A stretch of DNA of 64,000 bases from Nocardioides sp. Arc9.136 (GCF_030506255.1 NZ_CP113431.1:3669001-3733000); one strand, 5' to 3'. Counted from the stretch's first letter, positions 8,793 through 22,993 are shown. Made by a program: numbers and translations. The notes: generated from the sequence alone by a model not told the origin.

Positions 8793-9412
8793 CAGGAGGA
8801 CACCTCCTCGGAGACACCCGCCGGCACCTCGAGGCGAGCCCGGAGGAGCGCCGCCGGGGCGACGTCCTCGACCCGCAGCCCACGACGGGCCGCGACGGCC
8901 TCCGGCTGCTCGAGCATCCGCAGGGCCTCGACCGTCGCGTGGACGATGTTGATCTGGTTCGACGACCCGAGCGACTTGCTCAGGATGTCGTGGATGCCGG
9001 CGCACTCGAGGACCGCACGGACCGGGCCACCGGCGATGACGCCGGTACCGGGCGCGGCCGGACGCAGCATGACGACGCCAGCCGCCTTCTCGCCCTGGAC
9101 CGGGTGCGGGATCGTGCCCTGGATGCGGGGGACGCGGAAGAAAGCCTTCTTCGCCTCCTCGACACCCTTGGCGATCGCCGCGGGCACCTCCTTGGCCTTG
9201 CCGTAGCCGACACCGACCAGACCCTCGCCGTCACCGACGATGACCAGGGCGGTGAAGCTGAAGCGACGGCCACCCTTCACGACCTTGGCGACACGGTTGA
9301 TCGCAACGACGCGCTCGATGTAGGCGGTCTTGTCAGCAGCCTGGCCACCGCGACGGTCGTCGCGGTTGCCTCGGCGCTCGCCACCGCGCTGACTGCGCTG
9401 GGCTCCGCTCAT
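8792..9412 (-). CDS. rpsE: 30S ribosomal protein S5
   Basis: Small-subunit protein at the mRNA entry channel; affects decoding fidelity. The 206-aa protein has a charged N-terminal extension (residues 1-28, rich in R, G, D), the S5 N-terminal dsRNA-binding domain ([19 protein letters not shown]) and the C-terminal domain ([19 protein letters not shown]). It lies 37 nt after rplR. Confidence 0.98.
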   Translation of the reverse strand: MSGAQRSQRGGERRGNRDDRRGGQAADKTAYIERVVAINRVAKVVKGGRRFSFTALVIVGDGEGLVGVGYGKAKEVPAAIAKGVEEAKKAFFRVPRIQGTIPHPVQGEKAAGVVMLRPAAPGTGVIAGGPVRAVLECAGIHDILSKSLGSSNQINIVHATVEALRMLEQPEAVAARRGLRVEDVAPAALLRARLEVPAGVSEEVSS

Positions 9413-9449
9413 GAGACTGTTCCTCTTCTCTCTCTTGCAGCTCTTGCGA

Positions 9450-9833
9450 TCAGAAGGTCAGGCCGCCCTCGCGGGCGCCGTCGGCCAGGGCCGCGACGCG
9501 ACCGTGGTACTTGTTCCCGGCGCGGTCGAAGACCACGCCGTCGATACCGGCAGCCTTGGCACGCTCGGCGACGAGCTCGCCGACGCGCTTGGCCTTGGCG
9601 GTCTTGTCACCCTCGAAGCCCCGCAGGTCCGACTCCATGGTGGAGGCGTACGCGAGGGTCTGGCCGACGTTGTCGTCCACGACCTGCACGGTGATGTGCT
9701 TCGCGGAACGGGTGACGACCAGGCGAGGGCGCTCGGCGGAGCCGGCGACCTTCTTGCGGCCACGGGCCTGACGACGCAGGCGCGACTTGACCCGGGCAGC
9801 CGTGTGCTTGTTGTTCTTGAGCGAGATGGCCAT
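9450..9833 (-). CDS. rplR: 50S ribosomal protein L18
   Basis: Binds 5S rRNA with L5 on the central protuberance. The 127-aa product [20 protein letters not shown]... has the 5S-binding core [20 protein letters not shown] and the C-terminal [20 protein letters not shown]. An in-frame GTG at 9839, overlapping the rplF stop, has the better ribosome-site spacing (AAAGG, 7 nt) and would add MT; the ATG at 9833 matches the family N-terminus. Either is possible. Confidence 0.96.
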   Translation of the reverse strand: MAISLKNNKHTAARVKSRLRRQARGRKKVAGSAERPRLVVTRSAKHITVQVVDDNVGQTLAYASTMESDLRGFEGDKTAKAKRVGELVAERAKAAGIDGVVFDRAGNKYHGRVAALADGAREGGLTF

Positions 9834-9835
9834 GG

Positions 9836-10375
9836 TCACTTACCAGCCTTTCCGACCTTGCGGCGGATCTGCTCGCCGGCGTAACGGACGCCCTTGCCCT
9901 TGTAGGGCTCGGGCTTGCGCAGCTTGCGGATCTTCGCGGCGGTCTCGCCGACGAGCTGCTTGTCGATGCCCTGGACGCCGAGGCGGGTCGGGCCCTCCAC
10001 CGTGAACGTGATGCCCTCGGGGGCGTCGAACACGATCGGGTGCGAGTAGCCGAGCTGGAACTCCAGCTGGGTCGGACCCTTGGAGAGGACGCGGTAGCCG
10101 ACGCCCACGATCTCGAGCTTCTTCTCGTAGCCCTCGGTGACGCCGACGACCATGTTGTTGACCAGCGTGCGGGTCAGGCCGTGCAGCGACTTGCTGATGC
10201 GCTCGTCGTCGGGCCGCTTGACGTCCAGGACGCCCTCGCCCTGCTCGACGGTGATCGGCTCGGCGACGGTGTGGGACAGGGTGCCCTTGGGCCCCTTGAC
10301 CGTCACGACCGGGCCGGTGATCGCCACGTCGACGCCGGACGGGACCGCGACGGGGAGCTTGCCAATACGCGACAT
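9836..10375 (-). CDS. rplF: 50S ribosomal protein L6
   Basis: Binds 23S rRNA at the base of the stalk near the factor-binding site. The 179-aa sequence starts [17 protein letters not shown] and has the conserved C-terminal signature [29 protein letters not shown] end (last 25 residues). The stop overlaps the alternative rplR GTG. Spacing to rpsH is 30 nt. Confidence 0.98.
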   Translation of the reverse strand: MSRIGKLPVAVPSGVDVAITGPVVTVKGPKGTLSHTVAEPITVEQGEGVLDVKRPDDERISKSLHGLTRTLVNNMVVGVTEGYEKKLEIVGVGYRVLSKGPTQLEFQLGYSHPIVFDAPEGITFTVEGPTRLGVQGIDKQLVGETAAKIRKLRKPEPYKGKGVRYAGEQIRRKVGKAGK

Positions 10376-10405
10376 GCTTCTAGTACTCCTTCGCAGTTCT
10401 CGTCG

Positions 10406-10813
10406 TCACCAGACGTAGGCGAGGACTTCCCCACCCACGCCCTTCTGGTTGGCCTGGCGGTCGGTCAGCAGGCCCTGGCTGGTCGAGATGATCGCGACAC
10501 CCAGGCCGCCGAGCACCTTCGGGAGACCCGTGTGCTTGGCGTACACCCGGAGACCGGGCTTGCTGATGCGGCGGACGCCCGCGATGGAGCGCTCGCGGTT
10601 GCGGCCGTACTTGAGGGTGATGGTCAGCGTCTTGCCGACCTCGCCCTCGGTCGGCTCCTTCACCTCGAAGGAGGTGATGTAACCCTCCTGCTGGAGGATC
10701 TCCGCGACGCCCTGCTTGAGCTTGCTGTACGGCATGGACACCGCGTCGTGGTACGCCTGGTTGGCGTTGCGCAGACGAGTAAGCATGTCTGCGATCGGGT
10801 CAGTCATCGTCAT
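10406..10813 (-). CDS. rpsH: 30S ribosomal protein S8
   Basis: Primary 16S rRNA binder; S8 is the translational repressor of the spc operon in E. coli. The 135-aa protein starts [20 protein letters not shown] and ends [24 protein letters not shown] at 10813 is preferred over 10807 because AAAGGG lies 10 nt upstream. The 79-nt gap before it holds an 8-bp hairpin. Confidence 0.98.
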   Translation of the reverse strand: MTMTDPIADMLTRLRNANQAYHDAVSMPYSKLKQGVAEILQQEGYITSFEVKEPTEGEVGKTLTITLKYGRNRERSIAGVRRISKPGLRVYAKHTGLPKVLGGLGVAIISTSQGLLTDRQANQKGVGGEVLAYVW

Positions 10814-10843
10814 GGCCGTGAGGCCCTTTCTCCACCGTGGTTT

Positions 10844-10864
10844 CGCACCTGCATCTCAGGTGCG
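10844..10864 (-). other. Intercistronic hairpin, rpsN-rpsH
   Basis: Perfect 8-bp inverted repeat CGCACCTG/CAGGTGCG with a 5-nt loop, midway in the 79-nt gap between rpsN and rpsH. Possible mRNA processing or S8-related control site; function not shown. Confidence 0.45.
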
Positions 10865-10892
10865 ACCTGCAGCGATCGTTGTAGAGGGTTGA

Positions 10893-11078
10893 TTACCAGG
10901 AGGACTTGGTCACGCCGGGCAGCTCGCCACGGTGGGCCATCTCCCGCAGGCAGATCCGGCACAGGCCGAACTTGCGGTAGACGGCCTTCGGGCGGCCGCA
11001 GCGCTGGCAGCGGGTGTAGCCGCGCACAGCGAACTTCGGCTTGCGGGCGGCCTTGACCTTGAGGGCGGTCTTCGCCAT
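10893..11078 (-). CDS. rpsN: 30S ribosomal protein S14, zinc type (type Z)
   Basis: Small-subunit head protein. The 61-aa form [20 protein letters not shown]... has the zinc ribbon CQRC...CRIC (C24, C27, C40, C43) and the tail [11 protein letters not shown]. This short C+ form is the housekeeping one; actinobacteria often encode a zinc-free paralogue elsewhere. One base separates it from rplE. Confidence 0.98.
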
Positions 11079-11079
11079 G

Positions 11080-11652
11080 TCAGTTCTCCTTGAACGGGAA
11101 GCCGAGCTGCTTGAGCAGCGCCCGACCCTGGTCGTCGTTGGTGGCCGTGGTCACGATCGTGATGTCCATGCCGCGCGACCGGTCGATCCGGTCCTGGTCG
11201 ATCTCGTGGAACATGACCTGCTCGGTCAGACCGAACGTGTAGTTGCCACGGCCGTCGAACTGCTTGGGCGAGAGGCCGCGGAAGTCGCGGATGCGGGGCA
11301 GCGCGAGCGACAGCAGCCGGTCGAGGAACTCCCACATGCGGTCGCCGCGCAGCGTGGTGTGCGCACCGATCGGCATGCCCTCGCGCAGCTTGAACTGCGC
11401 GATCGACTTGCGGGCCTTGGTGACGAGCGGCTTCTGGCCGGTGATCGCGGTGAGGTCCTTGACCGCACCCTCGATCAGCTTGGAGTCACGAGCCGCCTCG
11501 CCGACGCCCATGTTGACCACGATCTTCACCAGACCGGGGACCTGCATGACGTTGCCGATCTCGAACTCGCTCTGCAGCGCCGGGAGGATCTCCTCGCGGT
11601 ACCGCGTCTTCAGCCGCGGGGTGGCCGCAGCGGAGGTCTGGGTCTCGGTCAT
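11080..11652 (-). CDS. rplE: 50S ribosomal protein L5
   Basis: Binds 5S rRNA and contacts P-site tRNA. The 190-aa protein has [11 protein letters not shown], the [20 protein letters not shown] segment (family signature) and [20 protein letters not shown] near the C-terminus. Its ATG overlaps the rplX stop by one base. Confidence 0.98.
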
Positions 11653-12011
11653 CAGATTTCCTTGCCGGTCTTGCGCGAGATGCGGACGCTGCGCTCAGCC
11701 TGGTACGTCGAGCCGTCCGGGCGGCGCTTGGTGACCTCGTCGCGACGGAAGCCGACGCGCGTCACGCCGTCACCCTCGACGAGCATCACGTTGGAGACGT
11801 GGATCGGGGCCTCGGCGGTGATGATCCCGCCGGTGCTCGTGGTGCCACCCTGGTTGACGGCCTTGGTGTGCCGCTTCATCCGGTTGACGCCCTCGACGAC
11901 CACCCGGTTCTCCTCACGGAGGACCTTGATGACCTTGCCCTCGGCACCCTTGTCCTTGCCTGCGATCACCTTGACGGTGTCGCCCTTCTTGATGTTCACG
12001 CTCTTCGCCAT
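11652..12011 (-). CDS. rplX: 50S ribosomal protein L24
   Basis: Assembly-initiator protein binding the 5' end of 23S rRNA. The 119-aa protein carries the KOW motif [20 protein letters not shown] near the N-terminus and [14 protein letters not shown]. It follows rplN by 3 nt and overlaps rplE by one base. Confidence 0.98.
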   Translation of the reverse strand: MAKSVNIKKGDTVKVIAGKDKGAEGKVIKVLREENRVVVEGVNRMKRHTKAVNQGGTTSTGGIITAEAPIHVSNVMLVEGDGVTRVGFRRDEVTKRRPDGSTYQAERSVRISRKTGKEI

Positions 12012-12014
12012 GAC

Positions 12015-12383
12015 TCAGAGCACCTCCGGCGCGAGCGAGATGATCTTCATGAACTTCTTCTCGCGCAGCTCGCGGCCCACGGGGCCGAAAATGCGGGTGC
12101 CTCGCGGCTCGCCGTCGTTCTTGAGGATCACGGCGGCGTTCTCGTCGAAGCGGATGTACGAACCGTCGGCACGGCGGCGCTCCTTGACGGTGCGCACGAC
12201 GACGGCCTTGACGACGTCACCCTTCTTGACGTTGCCACCGGGGATCGCGTCCTTCACGGTGGCGACGATGACGTCGCCGATACCGGCGTAGCGCCGACCC
12301 GAGCCACCGAGAACACGGATGCAGAGGATCTCCTTCGCACCGGTGTTGTCGGCGACCTTGAGTCGCGACTCCTGCTGGATCAT
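12015..12383 (-). CDS. rplN: 50S ribosomal protein L14
   Basis: Large-subunit protein at the 30S interface. The 122-aa sequence [20 protein letters not shown]... has the signature [18 protein letters not shown] and ends [14 protein letters not shown]. Family-standard length. It is separated from rpsQ by 97 nt containing a strong hairpin. Confidence 0.98.
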   Translation of the reverse strand: MIQQESRLKVADNTGAKEILCIRVLGGSGRRYAGIGDVIVATVKDAIPGGNVKKGDVVKAVVVRTVKERRRADGSYIRFDENAAVILKNDGEPRGTRIFGPVGRELREKKFMKIISLAPEVL

Positions 12384-12410
12384 CAGTTTCTCCTGGTTGT
12401 CGTGCCGGTT

Positions 12411-12433
12411 CTCGACGACTCACGGTCGTCGAG
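12411..12433 (-). other. Intercistronic hairpin, rpsQ-rplN
   Basis: Perfect 9-bp inverted repeat (CTCGACGAC/GTCGTCGAG) with a 5-nt loop, about 47 nt after the rpsQ stop and 28 nt before the rplN ATG. It marks the classical S10/spc operon boundary, so it may be a read-through terminator or processing site. No T-run. Confidence 0.55.
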
Positions 12434-12480
12434 CCTGGCCGAACTTGTCGTGGACCTCCCGCCGGTGGGCGGGGAGGGTG

Positions 12481-12756
12481 CTACTTGGCCTTCTCGAGGA
12501 TCTGGACGACGCGCCAGCGCTTGGTCGCCGACAGCGGGCGGGTCTCCATGAGGAGCACGCGGTCGCCGATGCCGCACTCGTTGGCCTCGTCGTGCGCCTT
12601 CAGCTTGCTCGTGCGGCGCATGACCTTGCCGTACAGGGCGTGCTTGACGCGGTCCTCGACGGACACGACCACGGTCTTGTCCATCTTGTCGCTGACGACC
12701 AGGCCCTCGCGGACCTTGCGGGAGCTGCGCTCCGCGGTCGGGGTCTGCTCGCTCAT
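12481..12756 (-). CDS. rpsQ: 30S ribosomal protein S17
   Basis: Primary 16S rRNA binder. The 91-aa protein starts [20 protein letters not shown] and has the OB-fold core [19 protein letters not shown] and [23 protein letters not shown] at 12756 overlaps the rpmC stop by 4 nt; upstream continuation of the frame is not homologous. Last gene before the hairpin at the S10/spc junction. Confidence 0.97.
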   Translation of the reverse strand: MSEQTPTAERSSRKVREGLVVSDKMDKTVVVSVEDRVKHALYGKVMRRTSKLKAHDEANECGIGDRVLLMETRPLSATKRWRVVQILEKAK

Positions 12757-12998
12757 GCGGCACCATCCTCGTTGTCCGTACCCGGAGCGGTGCGGATGCC
12801 GAGCTCGCGCTCGCGCACCACGGTGTAGATCCGGGCGATGTCCTTCTTGACCGTGCGGAGCCGGCCGTGGCTCTCCAGCTGGCCGGTGGCCGCCTGGAAC
12901 CGGAGGTTGAAGAGCTCCTCCTTGGCCTCGCGCAGCTTCGCCTCGAGGTCGACGTCGTTGAGCTCGTCGAGCTCGTGGGCCTTCGTACCGTTGGCCAT
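12753..12998 (-). CDS. rpmC: 50S ribosomal protein L29
   Basis: Large-subunit protein near the exit tunnel; docking site for trigger factor and SRP together with L23. The 81-aa helical hairpin [20 protein letters not shown]... has the signature [19 protein letters not shown]. It has a short acidic tail (TDNEDGAA). It overlaps both neighbours (1 nt with rplP, 4 nt with rpsQ). Confidence 0.97.
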   Translation of the reverse strand: MANGTKAHELDELNDVDLEAKLREAKEELFNLRFQAATGQLESHGRLRTVKKDIARIYTVVRERELGIRTAPGTDNEDGAA

Positions 12999-13417
12999 CA
13001 GAATTCACCCGCCTCTCGCGAGATGAACCGGCACTTCATCGGGAGCTTGTGCATCGCGCGGCGCATGGCCTCGCGAGCGACGTCCTCGGTGACACCGGAG
13101 AGTTCGAACATGACGCGGCCGGGCTTGACGTTCGCCACCCACCACTCGGGAGAGCCCTTGCCGGAACCCATGCGGGTCTCGGCCGGCTTCTTGGTCAGCG
13201 GGCGGTCGGGGTAGATGTTGATCCACACCTTGCCGCCACGCTTGATGTGGCGCGTCATCGCGATACGCGCCGACTCGATCTGGCGGTTGGTCACGTAGTG
13301 ACCCTCGACCGCCTGGATGCCGAAGTCACCGAACGCGAGCGTGGTGCCACCCTTGGCCATACCGGTCCGCTTGGGGTGGTGCTGCTTGCGGTGCTTGACA
13401 CGACGGGGCATCAGCAT
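12998..13417 (-). CDS. rplP: 50S ribosomal protein L16
   Basis: Contacts A-site tRNA and 5S rRNA region. The 139-aa sequence begins [19 protein letters not shown] and has the signatures [19 protein letters not shown] and [14 protein letters not shown]. Family length. It follows rpsC by 4 nt. Confidence 0.98.
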   Translation of the reverse strand: MLMPRRVKHRKQHHPKRTGMAKGGTTLAFGDFGIQAVEGHYVTNRQIESARIAMTRHIKRGGKVWINIYPDRPLTKKPAETRMGSGKGSPEWWVANVKPGRVMFELSGVTEDVAREAMRRAMHKLPMKCRFISREAGEF

Positions 13418-13421
13418 GAGG

Positions 13422-14261
13422 TCAGCCCTCCTGGGTCTCTGCCGGGGTGGTGGCCTGGGCGGTGTCGCCGCCGGCCGGCGCCTCGGTCACGGCCGGGGCG
13501 TCGCCGCCGCGGTCGGAACGGGTGGGGCGGTCACCGCGCGAGCCACGGCTCGGGCGCTCGCCACCACGGGTCGGACGGCCACCGCGGCCGGGGACACCGG
13601 CGCGGGCAGCGGCCTGGGCCTGGCGCTCGGCACGGGTGCCGGCGACCTCGCCCTTGTAGATCCAGACCTTCACGCCGATGCGGCCGAAGGTCGTGCGGGC
13701 CTCGTAGAAGCCGTAGTCGATGTCCGCACGCAGGGTGTGCAGCGGGACGCGACCCTCGCGGTAGAACTCGGTGCGCGACATCTCGGCGCCGTTGAGGCGG
13801 CCGGAGCACTGGATCCGGATGCCCTTGGCACCCGAGCGCATCGTCGTCTGCATCGCCTTGCGCATGGCTCGGCGGAACTGCACACGACCCGAGAGCTGCT
13901 CGGCGACGCCCTGGGCGACCAGCTGCGCGTCGACCTCGGGGCTCTTGACCTCGAGGATGTTCAGCTGGACCTGCTTGCCGGTCAGCTTCTCGAGCTCGCC
14001 GCGGATGCGGTCGGCCTCGGCGCCACGGCGACCGATGACGATGCCCGGACGCGCGGTGTGGATGTCCACCCGGACGCGGTCACGCGTGCGCTCGATCTCG
14101 ACCTTGGAGATGCCGGCCCGCTCCATGCCCTTGGAGAGCAGCTTGCGGATCGCGACGTCCTCGCCGACGTAGGACTTGTACAGCTTGTCGGCGTACCACC
14201 GGGACTTGTGGTCGGTGGAGATGCCGAGGCGGAAGCCGTTCGGGTTGATCTTCTGGCCCAT
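13422..14261 (-). CDS. rpsC: 30S ribosomal protein S3 with Arg/Gly-rich tail
   Basis: Small-subunit protein at the mRNA entry, with helicase-like role. The 279-aa protein starts [20 protein letters not shown], has the KH domain ([21 protein letters not shown]) and the S3 C-terminal domain ([18 protein letters not shown]). The last 65 or so residues are a low-complexity R/G/P stretch followed by an A/T/E-rich end, predicted disordered; similar tails occur in other actinobacteria. ATG at 14261 overlaps the rplV stop by one base. Confidence 0.98.
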   Translation of the reverse strand: MGQKINPNGFRLGISTDHKSRWYADKLYKSYVGEDVAIRKLLSKGMERAGISKVEIERTRDRVRVDIHTARPGIVIGRRGAEADRIRGELEKLTGKQVQLNILEVKSPEVDAQLVAQGVAEQLSGRVQFRRAMRKAMQTTMRSGAKGIRIQCSGRLNGAEMSRTEFYREGRVPLHTLRADIDYGFYEARTTFGRIGVKVWIYKGEVAGTRAERQAQAAARAGVPGRGGRPTRGGERPSRGSRGDRPTRSDRGGDAPAVTEAPAGGDTAQATTPAETQEG

Positions 14262-14701
14262 CAGGCACTCTTTCCGTTCTTCCGGGCGGTCTTCTTCGCC
14301 GCGACCACGCCAGCCGGCTGGACGACGAGCGTGATGTGGCTCGTGCGCTTGTTGATGCGCGTCGCACGACCCTGGGCGCGGGGGCGCCACCGCTTCATCG
14401 TCGGACCCTCGTCGACCTGCGCGACCGAGACGACCAGGTCGGCACGGTCCAGGCCCTCGGTGGTCTCGGCGTTGGCGATCGCGCTCTCGAGGACCTTGTA
14501 GACGGTCTCGGAGGCGGCCTGCGGAGCGAACTGCAGCAGGGCCAGGGCCTCGTCGACACCCATGCCGCGGACCATGTCCACGACGCGGCGTGCCTTCATC
14601 GGCGTGATCCGCGTGAAGCGGGCGCTGGCGAAGGCGCCCGGCTGGTCGCCGAGGAGCGACTCGCGGCGCGCGCTCGTGCGCTGACGTTCGGTGACACTCA
14701 T
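14261..14701 (-). CDS. rplV: 50S ribosomal protein L22
   Basis: Lines the peptide exit tunnel; its beta-hairpin is a macrolide-resistance site. The 146-aa protein has [22 protein letters not shown] N-domain and the signature [20 protein letters not shown]; the tunnel hairpin region reads [20 protein letters not shown] short Ser/Arg-rich N-terminus and a Lys/Arg tail are actinobacterial features. It overlaps rpsS by 4 nt. Confidence 0.98.
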   Translation of the reverse strand: MSVTERQRTSARRESLLGDQPGAFASARFTRITPMKARRVVDMVRGMGVDEALALLQFAPQAASETVYKVLESAIANAETTEGLDRADLVVSVAQVDEGPTMKRWRPRAQGRATRINKRTSHITLVVQPAGVVAAKKTARKNGKSA

Positions 14702-14979
14702 CGACGGCGTCCCTTCCGGTCTTCCTTGACGTGCCCGCGGTAGGTGCGGGTGGGGGCGAACTCGCCGAGCTTGTGGCCGACCATCGAGTCGGTCACGAAG
14801 ACCGGCACGTGCTTGCGGCCGTCGTGGACGGCGATCGTGTGGCCGATCATCGCCGGGACGATCATCGAGCGGCGCGACCAGGTCTTGATGACGTTGTGGC
14901 TGCCCTTCTCGTTCTCGGCGTCCACCTTCTTCATCAGGTGGTCGTCGACGAAGGGGCCCTTCTTCAGGCTGCGAGGCAT
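14698..14979 (-). CDS. rpsS: 30S ribosomal protein S19
   Basis: Head protein forming a pair with S13. The 93-aa sequence [20 protein letters not shown]... has the signature [19 protein letters not shown]. Normal length. Five bases follow rplB. Confidence 0.98.
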   Translation of the reverse strand: MPRSLKKGPFVDDHLMKKVDAENEKGSHNVIKTWSRRSMIVPAMIGHTIAVHDGRKHVPVFVTDSMVGHKLGEFAPTRTYRGHVKEDRKGRRR

Positions 14980-14984
14980 GTCAG

Positions 14985-15821
<837 letters not shown>

Positions 15822-15852
15822 TTAGCTCAGTCCTCTAGTCCTGGGTGCCCGG

Positions 15853-16158
15853 TCAGGAGACCGGACCTCCGAAGATGTCGATGCGGTGGCCCTCGGCGAG
15901 GCTGACGATCGCGCGCTTGGTGTCCTTGCGCTTGCCGATGCCCGTGCGGGTACGGCGCGTCTTGCCGGGGCGGTTGATCGTGTTCACGGAGGTGACCTTG
16001 ACGCCGAAGACCTTCTCGACCGCGATCTTGATCTCGGTCTTGTTGGCGTCGGGGCGCACCAGGAACGTGTACTTGTTCGCGTCGAGGAGCCCGTAGCTCT
16101 TCTCCGAGACGACCGGGGCGAGCAGGATGTCGCGGTGGTCCTTGTGCAGGGTGCTCAC
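15853..16158 (-). CDS. rplW: 50S ribosomal protein L23
   Basis: Tunnel-exit protein, docking site for trigger factor and SRP. The 101-aa sequence has [20 protein letters not shown] and [20 protein letters not shown], both family signatures. It overlaps rplD by 4 nt. Confidence 0.97.
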   Translation of the reverse strand: MSTLHKDHRDILLAPVVSEKSYGLLDANKYTFLVRPDANKTEIKIAVEKVFGVKVTSVNTINRPGKTRRTRTGIGKRKDTKRAIVSLAEGHRIDIFGGPVS

Positions 16159-16826
16159 TGGGAGGCCTCCTCGGTCTGCGCGTCGTCGGCCGGGGCCTCG
16201 ACGATGGTGGCCTTGCGCTCGGAGGCGCGGGCGGCACCGGTGACGAACGCGTCGTACGCGCCCTGGGTGAAGACCACGTCGTCGGACGCCAGCACGTCGT
16301 AGGTGTTGAGCTGGTCGACGGCGACGATGTGCACCTCGGGGGCGTTGCGCAGCGACAGCCAGGTGACGGTGTCGGTGCGCTCGAGCACCACGAGGAAGCG
16401 GTTGCGGTCGGACAGACCGGCGAGCGCGGCGATGGCGGCCTTGGTCGAGGGCGCGGTGCCCTCGACGAGACCCTCGACCACGTGGATCCGGTCGTTGCGC
16501 GCCCGGTCGGAGAGGGCACCGCGCAGGGCAGCGGCCTTCATCTTCTTGGGGGTGCGCTGGTCGTAGCTGCGCGGCTGCGGGCCGTGGACGGTGCCACCGC
16601 CGGCGAACTGCGGCGCGCGGGTCGAGCCCTGACGGGCGCGGCCGGTGCCCTTCTGCTTGTAGGGCTTGCGTCCACCACCGCGGACCTCGCCGCGGGTCTT
16701 GGTGGAGTGGGTGCCCTGACGGGCAGCGGCCTGCTGGGCGACGACGACCTGGTGGATCAGCGGGACGTTGACGGCAACGTCGAAGATCTCGGCAGGAAGG
16801 TCGACCTTGACGGTCTTGGCGGCCAT
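16155..16826 (-). CDS. rplD: 50S ribosomal protein L4
   Basis: Early-assembly 23S rRNA protein with a tunnel loop; in E. coli it represses its own S10 operon. The 223-aa product starts [20 protein letters not shown] and has the basic loop [23 protein letters not shown] at 16826 is chosen over the in-frame GTG at 16832 because AAGGAGG lies 7 nt before the ATG but only 1 nt before the GTG. The C-terminal 20 residues are acidic. Confidence 0.97.
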   Translation of the reverse strand: MAAKTVKVDLPAEIFDVAVNVPLIHQVVVAQQAAARQGTHSTKTRGEVRGGGRKPYKQKGTGRARQGSTRAPQFAGGGTVHGPQPRSYDQRTPKKMKAAALRGALSDRARNDRIHVVEGLVEGTAPSTKAAIAALAGLSDRNRFLVVLERTDTVTWLSLRNAPEVHIVAVDQLNTYDVLASDDVVFTQGAYDAFVTGAARASERKATIVEAPADDAQTEEASQ

Positions 16827-16828
16827 GC

Positions 16829-17497
16829 TCACGCCTCCTTGCCAGTAGAAACGGACTTGGCGGACGTGCGGAGGACCACGAGGCCGCCCTTGGGGCCGGG
16901 GACGGCGCCCTTGAGCAGGATCAGGCCCTTCTCCACGTCGACGGCGTGGACGGTCACGCCCTGGGTGGTGACGGTGTCGTTACCCATGCGGCCCGACATC
17001 CGGGTGCCCTTGAACACGTGGCCCGGGGTGGCGCAGGCGCCGATCGAGCCGGGCTTGCGGTGGTTGCGGTGCGCACCGTGCGAGGCGGAGACACCGGAGA
17101 AGCCGTGGCGCTTCATGGTTCCGGCGAAGCCCTTGCCCTTGCTGGTGCCCGTCACGTCGATCTCCTCGCCCGCGGCGAAGGTGTCGACGGAGAGCTCCTG
17201 GCCCACGGTGTACGCCGTGGCGTCGGCCGTGCGGATCTCCAGCAGGTGGCGGCGGGGGGTGGTGCCGGCCTTGGCGAAGTGCCCGGCCTGCGGCTTGGTG
17301 ACCTTGCGGCCCTCGATCTCGCCGAACCCGACCTGGACGGCGTTGTAGCCGTCGGTCTCGGGCGTGCGGACCTGGGTGACCACGTTGGTGGCCGCGGCGA
17401 CCACGGTCACGGGGACGACGCGGTTGTTCTCGTCCCAGAGCTGGGTCATGCCGAGCTTGGTGCCCAGCAGGCCCTTCACGTTGCGTTCGATAGTCAT
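16829..17497 (-). CDS. rplC: 50S ribosomal protein L3
   Basis: Large-subunit protein reaching the peptidyl-transferase centre. The 222-aa protein has [20 protein letters not shown], the signature [20 protein letters not shown] and [20 protein letters not shown]. Standard length. It follows rpsJ by 11 nt. Confidence 0.98.
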   Translation of the reverse strand: MTIERNVKGLLGTKLGMTQLWDENNRVVPVTVVAAATNVVTQVRTPETDGYNAVQVGFGEIEGRKVTKPQAGHFAKAGTTPRRHLLEIRTADATAYTVGQELSVDTFAAGEEIDVTGTSKGKGFAGTMKRHGFSGVSASHGAHRNHRKPGSIGACATPGHVFKGTRMSGRMGNDTVTTQGVTVHAVDVEKGLILLKGAVPGPKGGLVVLRTSAKSVSTGKEA

Positions 17498-17508
17498 CTC
17501 GTCAGACC

Positions 17509-17817
17509 TCAGAGCTTGATCTCGATGTCGACGCCGGCCGGAAGGTCGAGCCGCATGAGCGAGTCGACGGTCTTCGGCGTGGGGTCGATGATGTCGATGA
17601 GGCGCTTGTGGGTGCGCATCTCGAAGTGCTCGCGGGAGTCCTTGTACTTGTGGGGCGAGCGGATGACGACGAAGACGTTCTTCTCCGTCGGCAGCGGCAC
17701 CGGGCCGGCCACGCGGGCGCCCGTGCGGGTCACCGTGTCAACGATCTTCCGCGCCGAGGTGTCGATCACCTCGTGGTCATAGGCCTTGAGCCTGATGCGG
17801 ATCTTCTGTCCCGCCAT
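17509..17817 (-). CDS. rpsJ: 30S ribosomal protein S10 (NusE)
   Basis: Small-subunit protein that also acts as NusE in transcription antitermination. The 102-aa protein [20 protein letters not shown]... has the signature [19 protein letters not shown]. First gene of the S10 operon; a 410-nt leader precedes it. Confidence 0.98.
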   Translation of the reverse strand: MAGQKIRIRLKAYDHEVIDTSARKIVDTVTRTGARVAGPVPLPTEKNVFVVIRSPHKYKDSREHFEMRTHKRLIDIIDPTPKTVDSLMRLDLPAGVDIEIKL

Positions 17818-18227
17818 AGGTCTCTCTCGTCCTTACTTCTCATCTGCCGCGTGCATGTCCCGGGACGTCCCCCGGTTTGGGTCTGTCCCGCCCTGGCCCC
17901 ACCACCCGAACCCCCGACCCCCGCGGTCGGGCGTGTCGCGACCTCTGGACGTGACACAGGACCGGGATCCTGCTGGGTTCTTGCGCTGGCGCCCGACGGT
18001 TCGTCGGGCTGATCGGGTCTCCTGGTCCAGCGCGGCGCACAGCCGACCACCGAACTCGTTCCAGGCCCGGCGGACCGGGGGCGGGAGACGCGATTCAGAA
18101 GTCAAGATGTGCGGCGCGCCCCGGCGACCCGCCGGAGCAACCGGACCATCTTGGCAGAGATCAGGACCGGGACCAAATCCGCCGGCACTACCCCGGCCCG
18201 CCGGCCGCGCGACGTACGACACGCCGC
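17818..18227 (-). promoter_or_regulatory. S10 operon leader (410 nt, non-coding)
   Basis: No credible gene is seen between trmB and rpsJ. On the minus strand the region holds a candidate promoter at 18176-18148 and the shared ribosomal-leader motif at 17939-17918 (GCGACACGCCCGACC followed by GCGGGGG), whose CCCGACC can pair with GGGTCGG just downstream. The motif ends exactly 100 nt before the rpsJ ATG. The transcript leader would be about 320 nt, long enough for post-transcriptional control. Confidence 0.6.
18148..18176 (-). promoter_or_regulatory. Candidate S10 operon promoter
   Basis: Minus strand TTGGTC (18176-18171), 17-nt spacer, CAAGAT (18153-18148). Four of six matches to a typical -35 and an acceptable CAnnnT -10. 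Tentative. Confidence 0.35.
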
Positions 18228-18950
18228 TCAGGTGCGGCGGTAGCAGAAGTCGGTGATCGTGCGCCCGGCCTCGGTCCCCTTGCGCTCGAACCGGGTGACC
18301 GGCCGCTCGGCCCAGCGCTCGACGACGCCGCCCTCGAGCGCCGGCTCCGCGTCGAGCACCTCCTGCATCTGCTCGGCGTAGTCCGCCCAGTCGGTCGCGA
18401 GCCGCCACACCGCGCCCGGCCGCAGCCGGCTCGCCGCGAGCCGCGCGAAGTCCGGGGAGACCAGGCGCCGCTTGTGGTGGCGGGTCTTGCGCCACGGGTC
18501 GGGGAAGAACGTCCACAGCTCCTCGACCTCCCCCTCCCCCAGCAGGTGCTCCATCGACCAGACCGCGTCGACGCCGCAGAGGCGCACGTTCTCCGCGCCG
18601 GCCTCGGCGAGCTTCCACAGCGTGTCGGCGACGCCGGGGCGCCAGACCTCGAACGCCAGCACGTCGTACGTCGGTCGCGTCGCCGCCAGCGCGGCCGTCG
18701 CCTCGCCGACCCCGGAGCCGATCTCGACGACCAGCGGCGCGCGCCGCCCGAACCACTGCTCGAGGGAGAACCCGGGCCGGTCGACGGCCTCGTCGGGGAT
18801 GACCCACGCCTCCTGGTGCGCGGCCCACGCCTCGGCCTGCCGCGGGGTGAACCGGCTGCCCCGGCGCGAGTAGCTGAGCACCTCACGCATCCGCCGACCG
18901 TCCTCGGTCAGCTTGTGGTGCGGGCGGGCGGGGGTGACGGGGCGCTCCAT
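18228..18950 (-). CDS. trmB: tRNA (guanine-N7-)-methyltransferase
   Basis: Methylates G46 in the variable loop of tRNAs using S-adenosylmethionine. The 240-aa protein has the SAM-binding motif VVEIGSGVGEATAAL and the family signature FFPDPWRKTRHHKRRLV. The ATG at 18950 gives MERPVTPARPHHKLTEDG and has GGAAAGG 5 nt upstream; a start 13 codons earlier lacks this. It lies just after the tuf terminator, in the same direction, between the str and S10 operons. Confidence 0.93.
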   Translation of the reverse strand: MERPVTPARPHHKLTEDGRRMREVLSYSRRGSRFTPRQAEAWAAHQEAWVIPDEAVDRPGFSLEQWFGRRAPLVVEIGSGVGEATAALAATRPTYDVLAFEVWRPGVADTLWKLAEAGAENVRLCGVDAVWSMEHLLGEGEVEELWTFFPDPWRKTRHHKRRLVSPDFARLAASRLRPGAVWRLATDWADYAEQMQEVLDAEPALEGGVVERWAERPVTRFERKGTEAGRTITDFCYRRT

Positions 18951-18970
18951 GGGACCTTTCCTCGGGAATG

Positions 18971-19009
18971 CAGATCGGCCCCGGACCACAGGGGTCCGGG
19001 GCCGATCTG
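18971..19009 (-). terminator. Rho-independent-type terminator after tuf
   Basis: Perfect 17-bp inverted repeat (left arm CAGATCGGCCCCGGACC, 18971-18987; right arm 18993-19009) with a 5-nt loop, starting 31 nt past the tuf stop. One of the strongest hairpins in the window. It has no long T-run, as usual in this GC range, and ends 20 nt before trmB. Confidence 0.85.
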
Positions 19010-19040
19010 GTGTGTCAGGTGCGGTCAGCGACCGCGGGGA

Positions 19041-20234
<1,194 letters not shown>

Positions 20235-20294
20235 GGTGGGCTCCTCCTGGTGTGGTTGTTACCTGACTCGTACTAGCTGGGTGGTGCCGAGGGT

Positions 20295-20328
20295 CCGGTC
20301 CCCCGAACAAGGATGTTCAGCGGACCGG
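20295..20328 (-). terminator. Two-part hairpin between fusA and tuf
   Basis: CCGGTCC/GGACCGG (7 bp) and, inside a 3x3 internal loop, GAACA/TGTTC (5 bp) with loop AGGA. It begins 6 nt past the fusA stop and lies 60 nt before the tuf start. It could attenuate read-through or stabilise fusA mRNA so that tuf output differs from fusA. Confidence 0.55.
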
Positions 20329-20334
20329 CGAGGA

Positions 20335-22446
<2,112 letters not shown>

Positions 22447-22521
22447 GTTAGTCAGCGTCCCTTGAAAGAAGTGGGTGGTTGCGGGTGGAGCGGGGGCGAC
22501 CTGCGCCGCCCCCGCCCGAGG

Positions 22522-22992
22522 TCACCAGCGGTAGTGCGCGAAGGCCTTGTTCGACTCGGCCATCTTGTGGGTGTCCTCACGCTTCTTCACCGCGGCACCG
22601 AGGCCGTTGGACGCGTCGAGGATCTCGTTCATCAGGCGCTCGGACATCGTCTTCTCGCGACGGTCCTGCGCGTAGCCGACGAGCCAGCGCAGCGCGAGCG
22701 TGGTGCCGCGCGTGCCCTTGACCTCGATCGGGACCTGGTAGGTCGCACCGCCGACGCGGCGGGACTTGACCTCGATGGCCGGCTTGACGTTGTCCATCGC
22801 ACGCTTGAGCGTCACGACGGGGTCGGTGCCGGTCTTCTCGCGGCAGCCCTCGAGCGCGGAGTAGACGATGCGCTGGGCGACCTGCTTCTTGCCGTCCTGC
22901 AGCACCTTGGAGACGAGCTGGGAGACCAGCTGCGACCCGTAGACCGGGTCGACGTCGATCGGCCGCTTCGGGGCCGGACCCTTGCGCGGCAT
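22522..22992 (-). CDS. rpsG: 30S ribosomal protein S7
   Basis: Head-nucleating 16S rRNA binder; in E. coli it represses the str operon. The 156-aa protein [20 protein letters not shown]... has [20 protein letters not shown] and ends [12 protein letters not shown]. One base after rpsL, so coupled translation is likely. Confidence 0.98.
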   Translation of the reverse strand: MPRKGPAPKRPIDVDPVYGSQLVSQLVSKVLQDGKKQVAQRIVYSALEGCREKTGTDPVVTLKRAMDNVKPAIEVKSRRVGGATYQVPIEVKGTRGTTLALRWLVGYAQDRREKTMSERLMNEILDASNGLGAAVKKREDTHKMAESNKAFAHYRW

Positions 22993-22993
22993 G

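Noticed and set aside
18090..18115. TTGACT (minus strand) as the rpsJ promoter -35
   Set aside because: No TAnnnT or CAnnnT follows at 16-18 nt; the TTGGTC/CAAGAT pair further upstream fits better.
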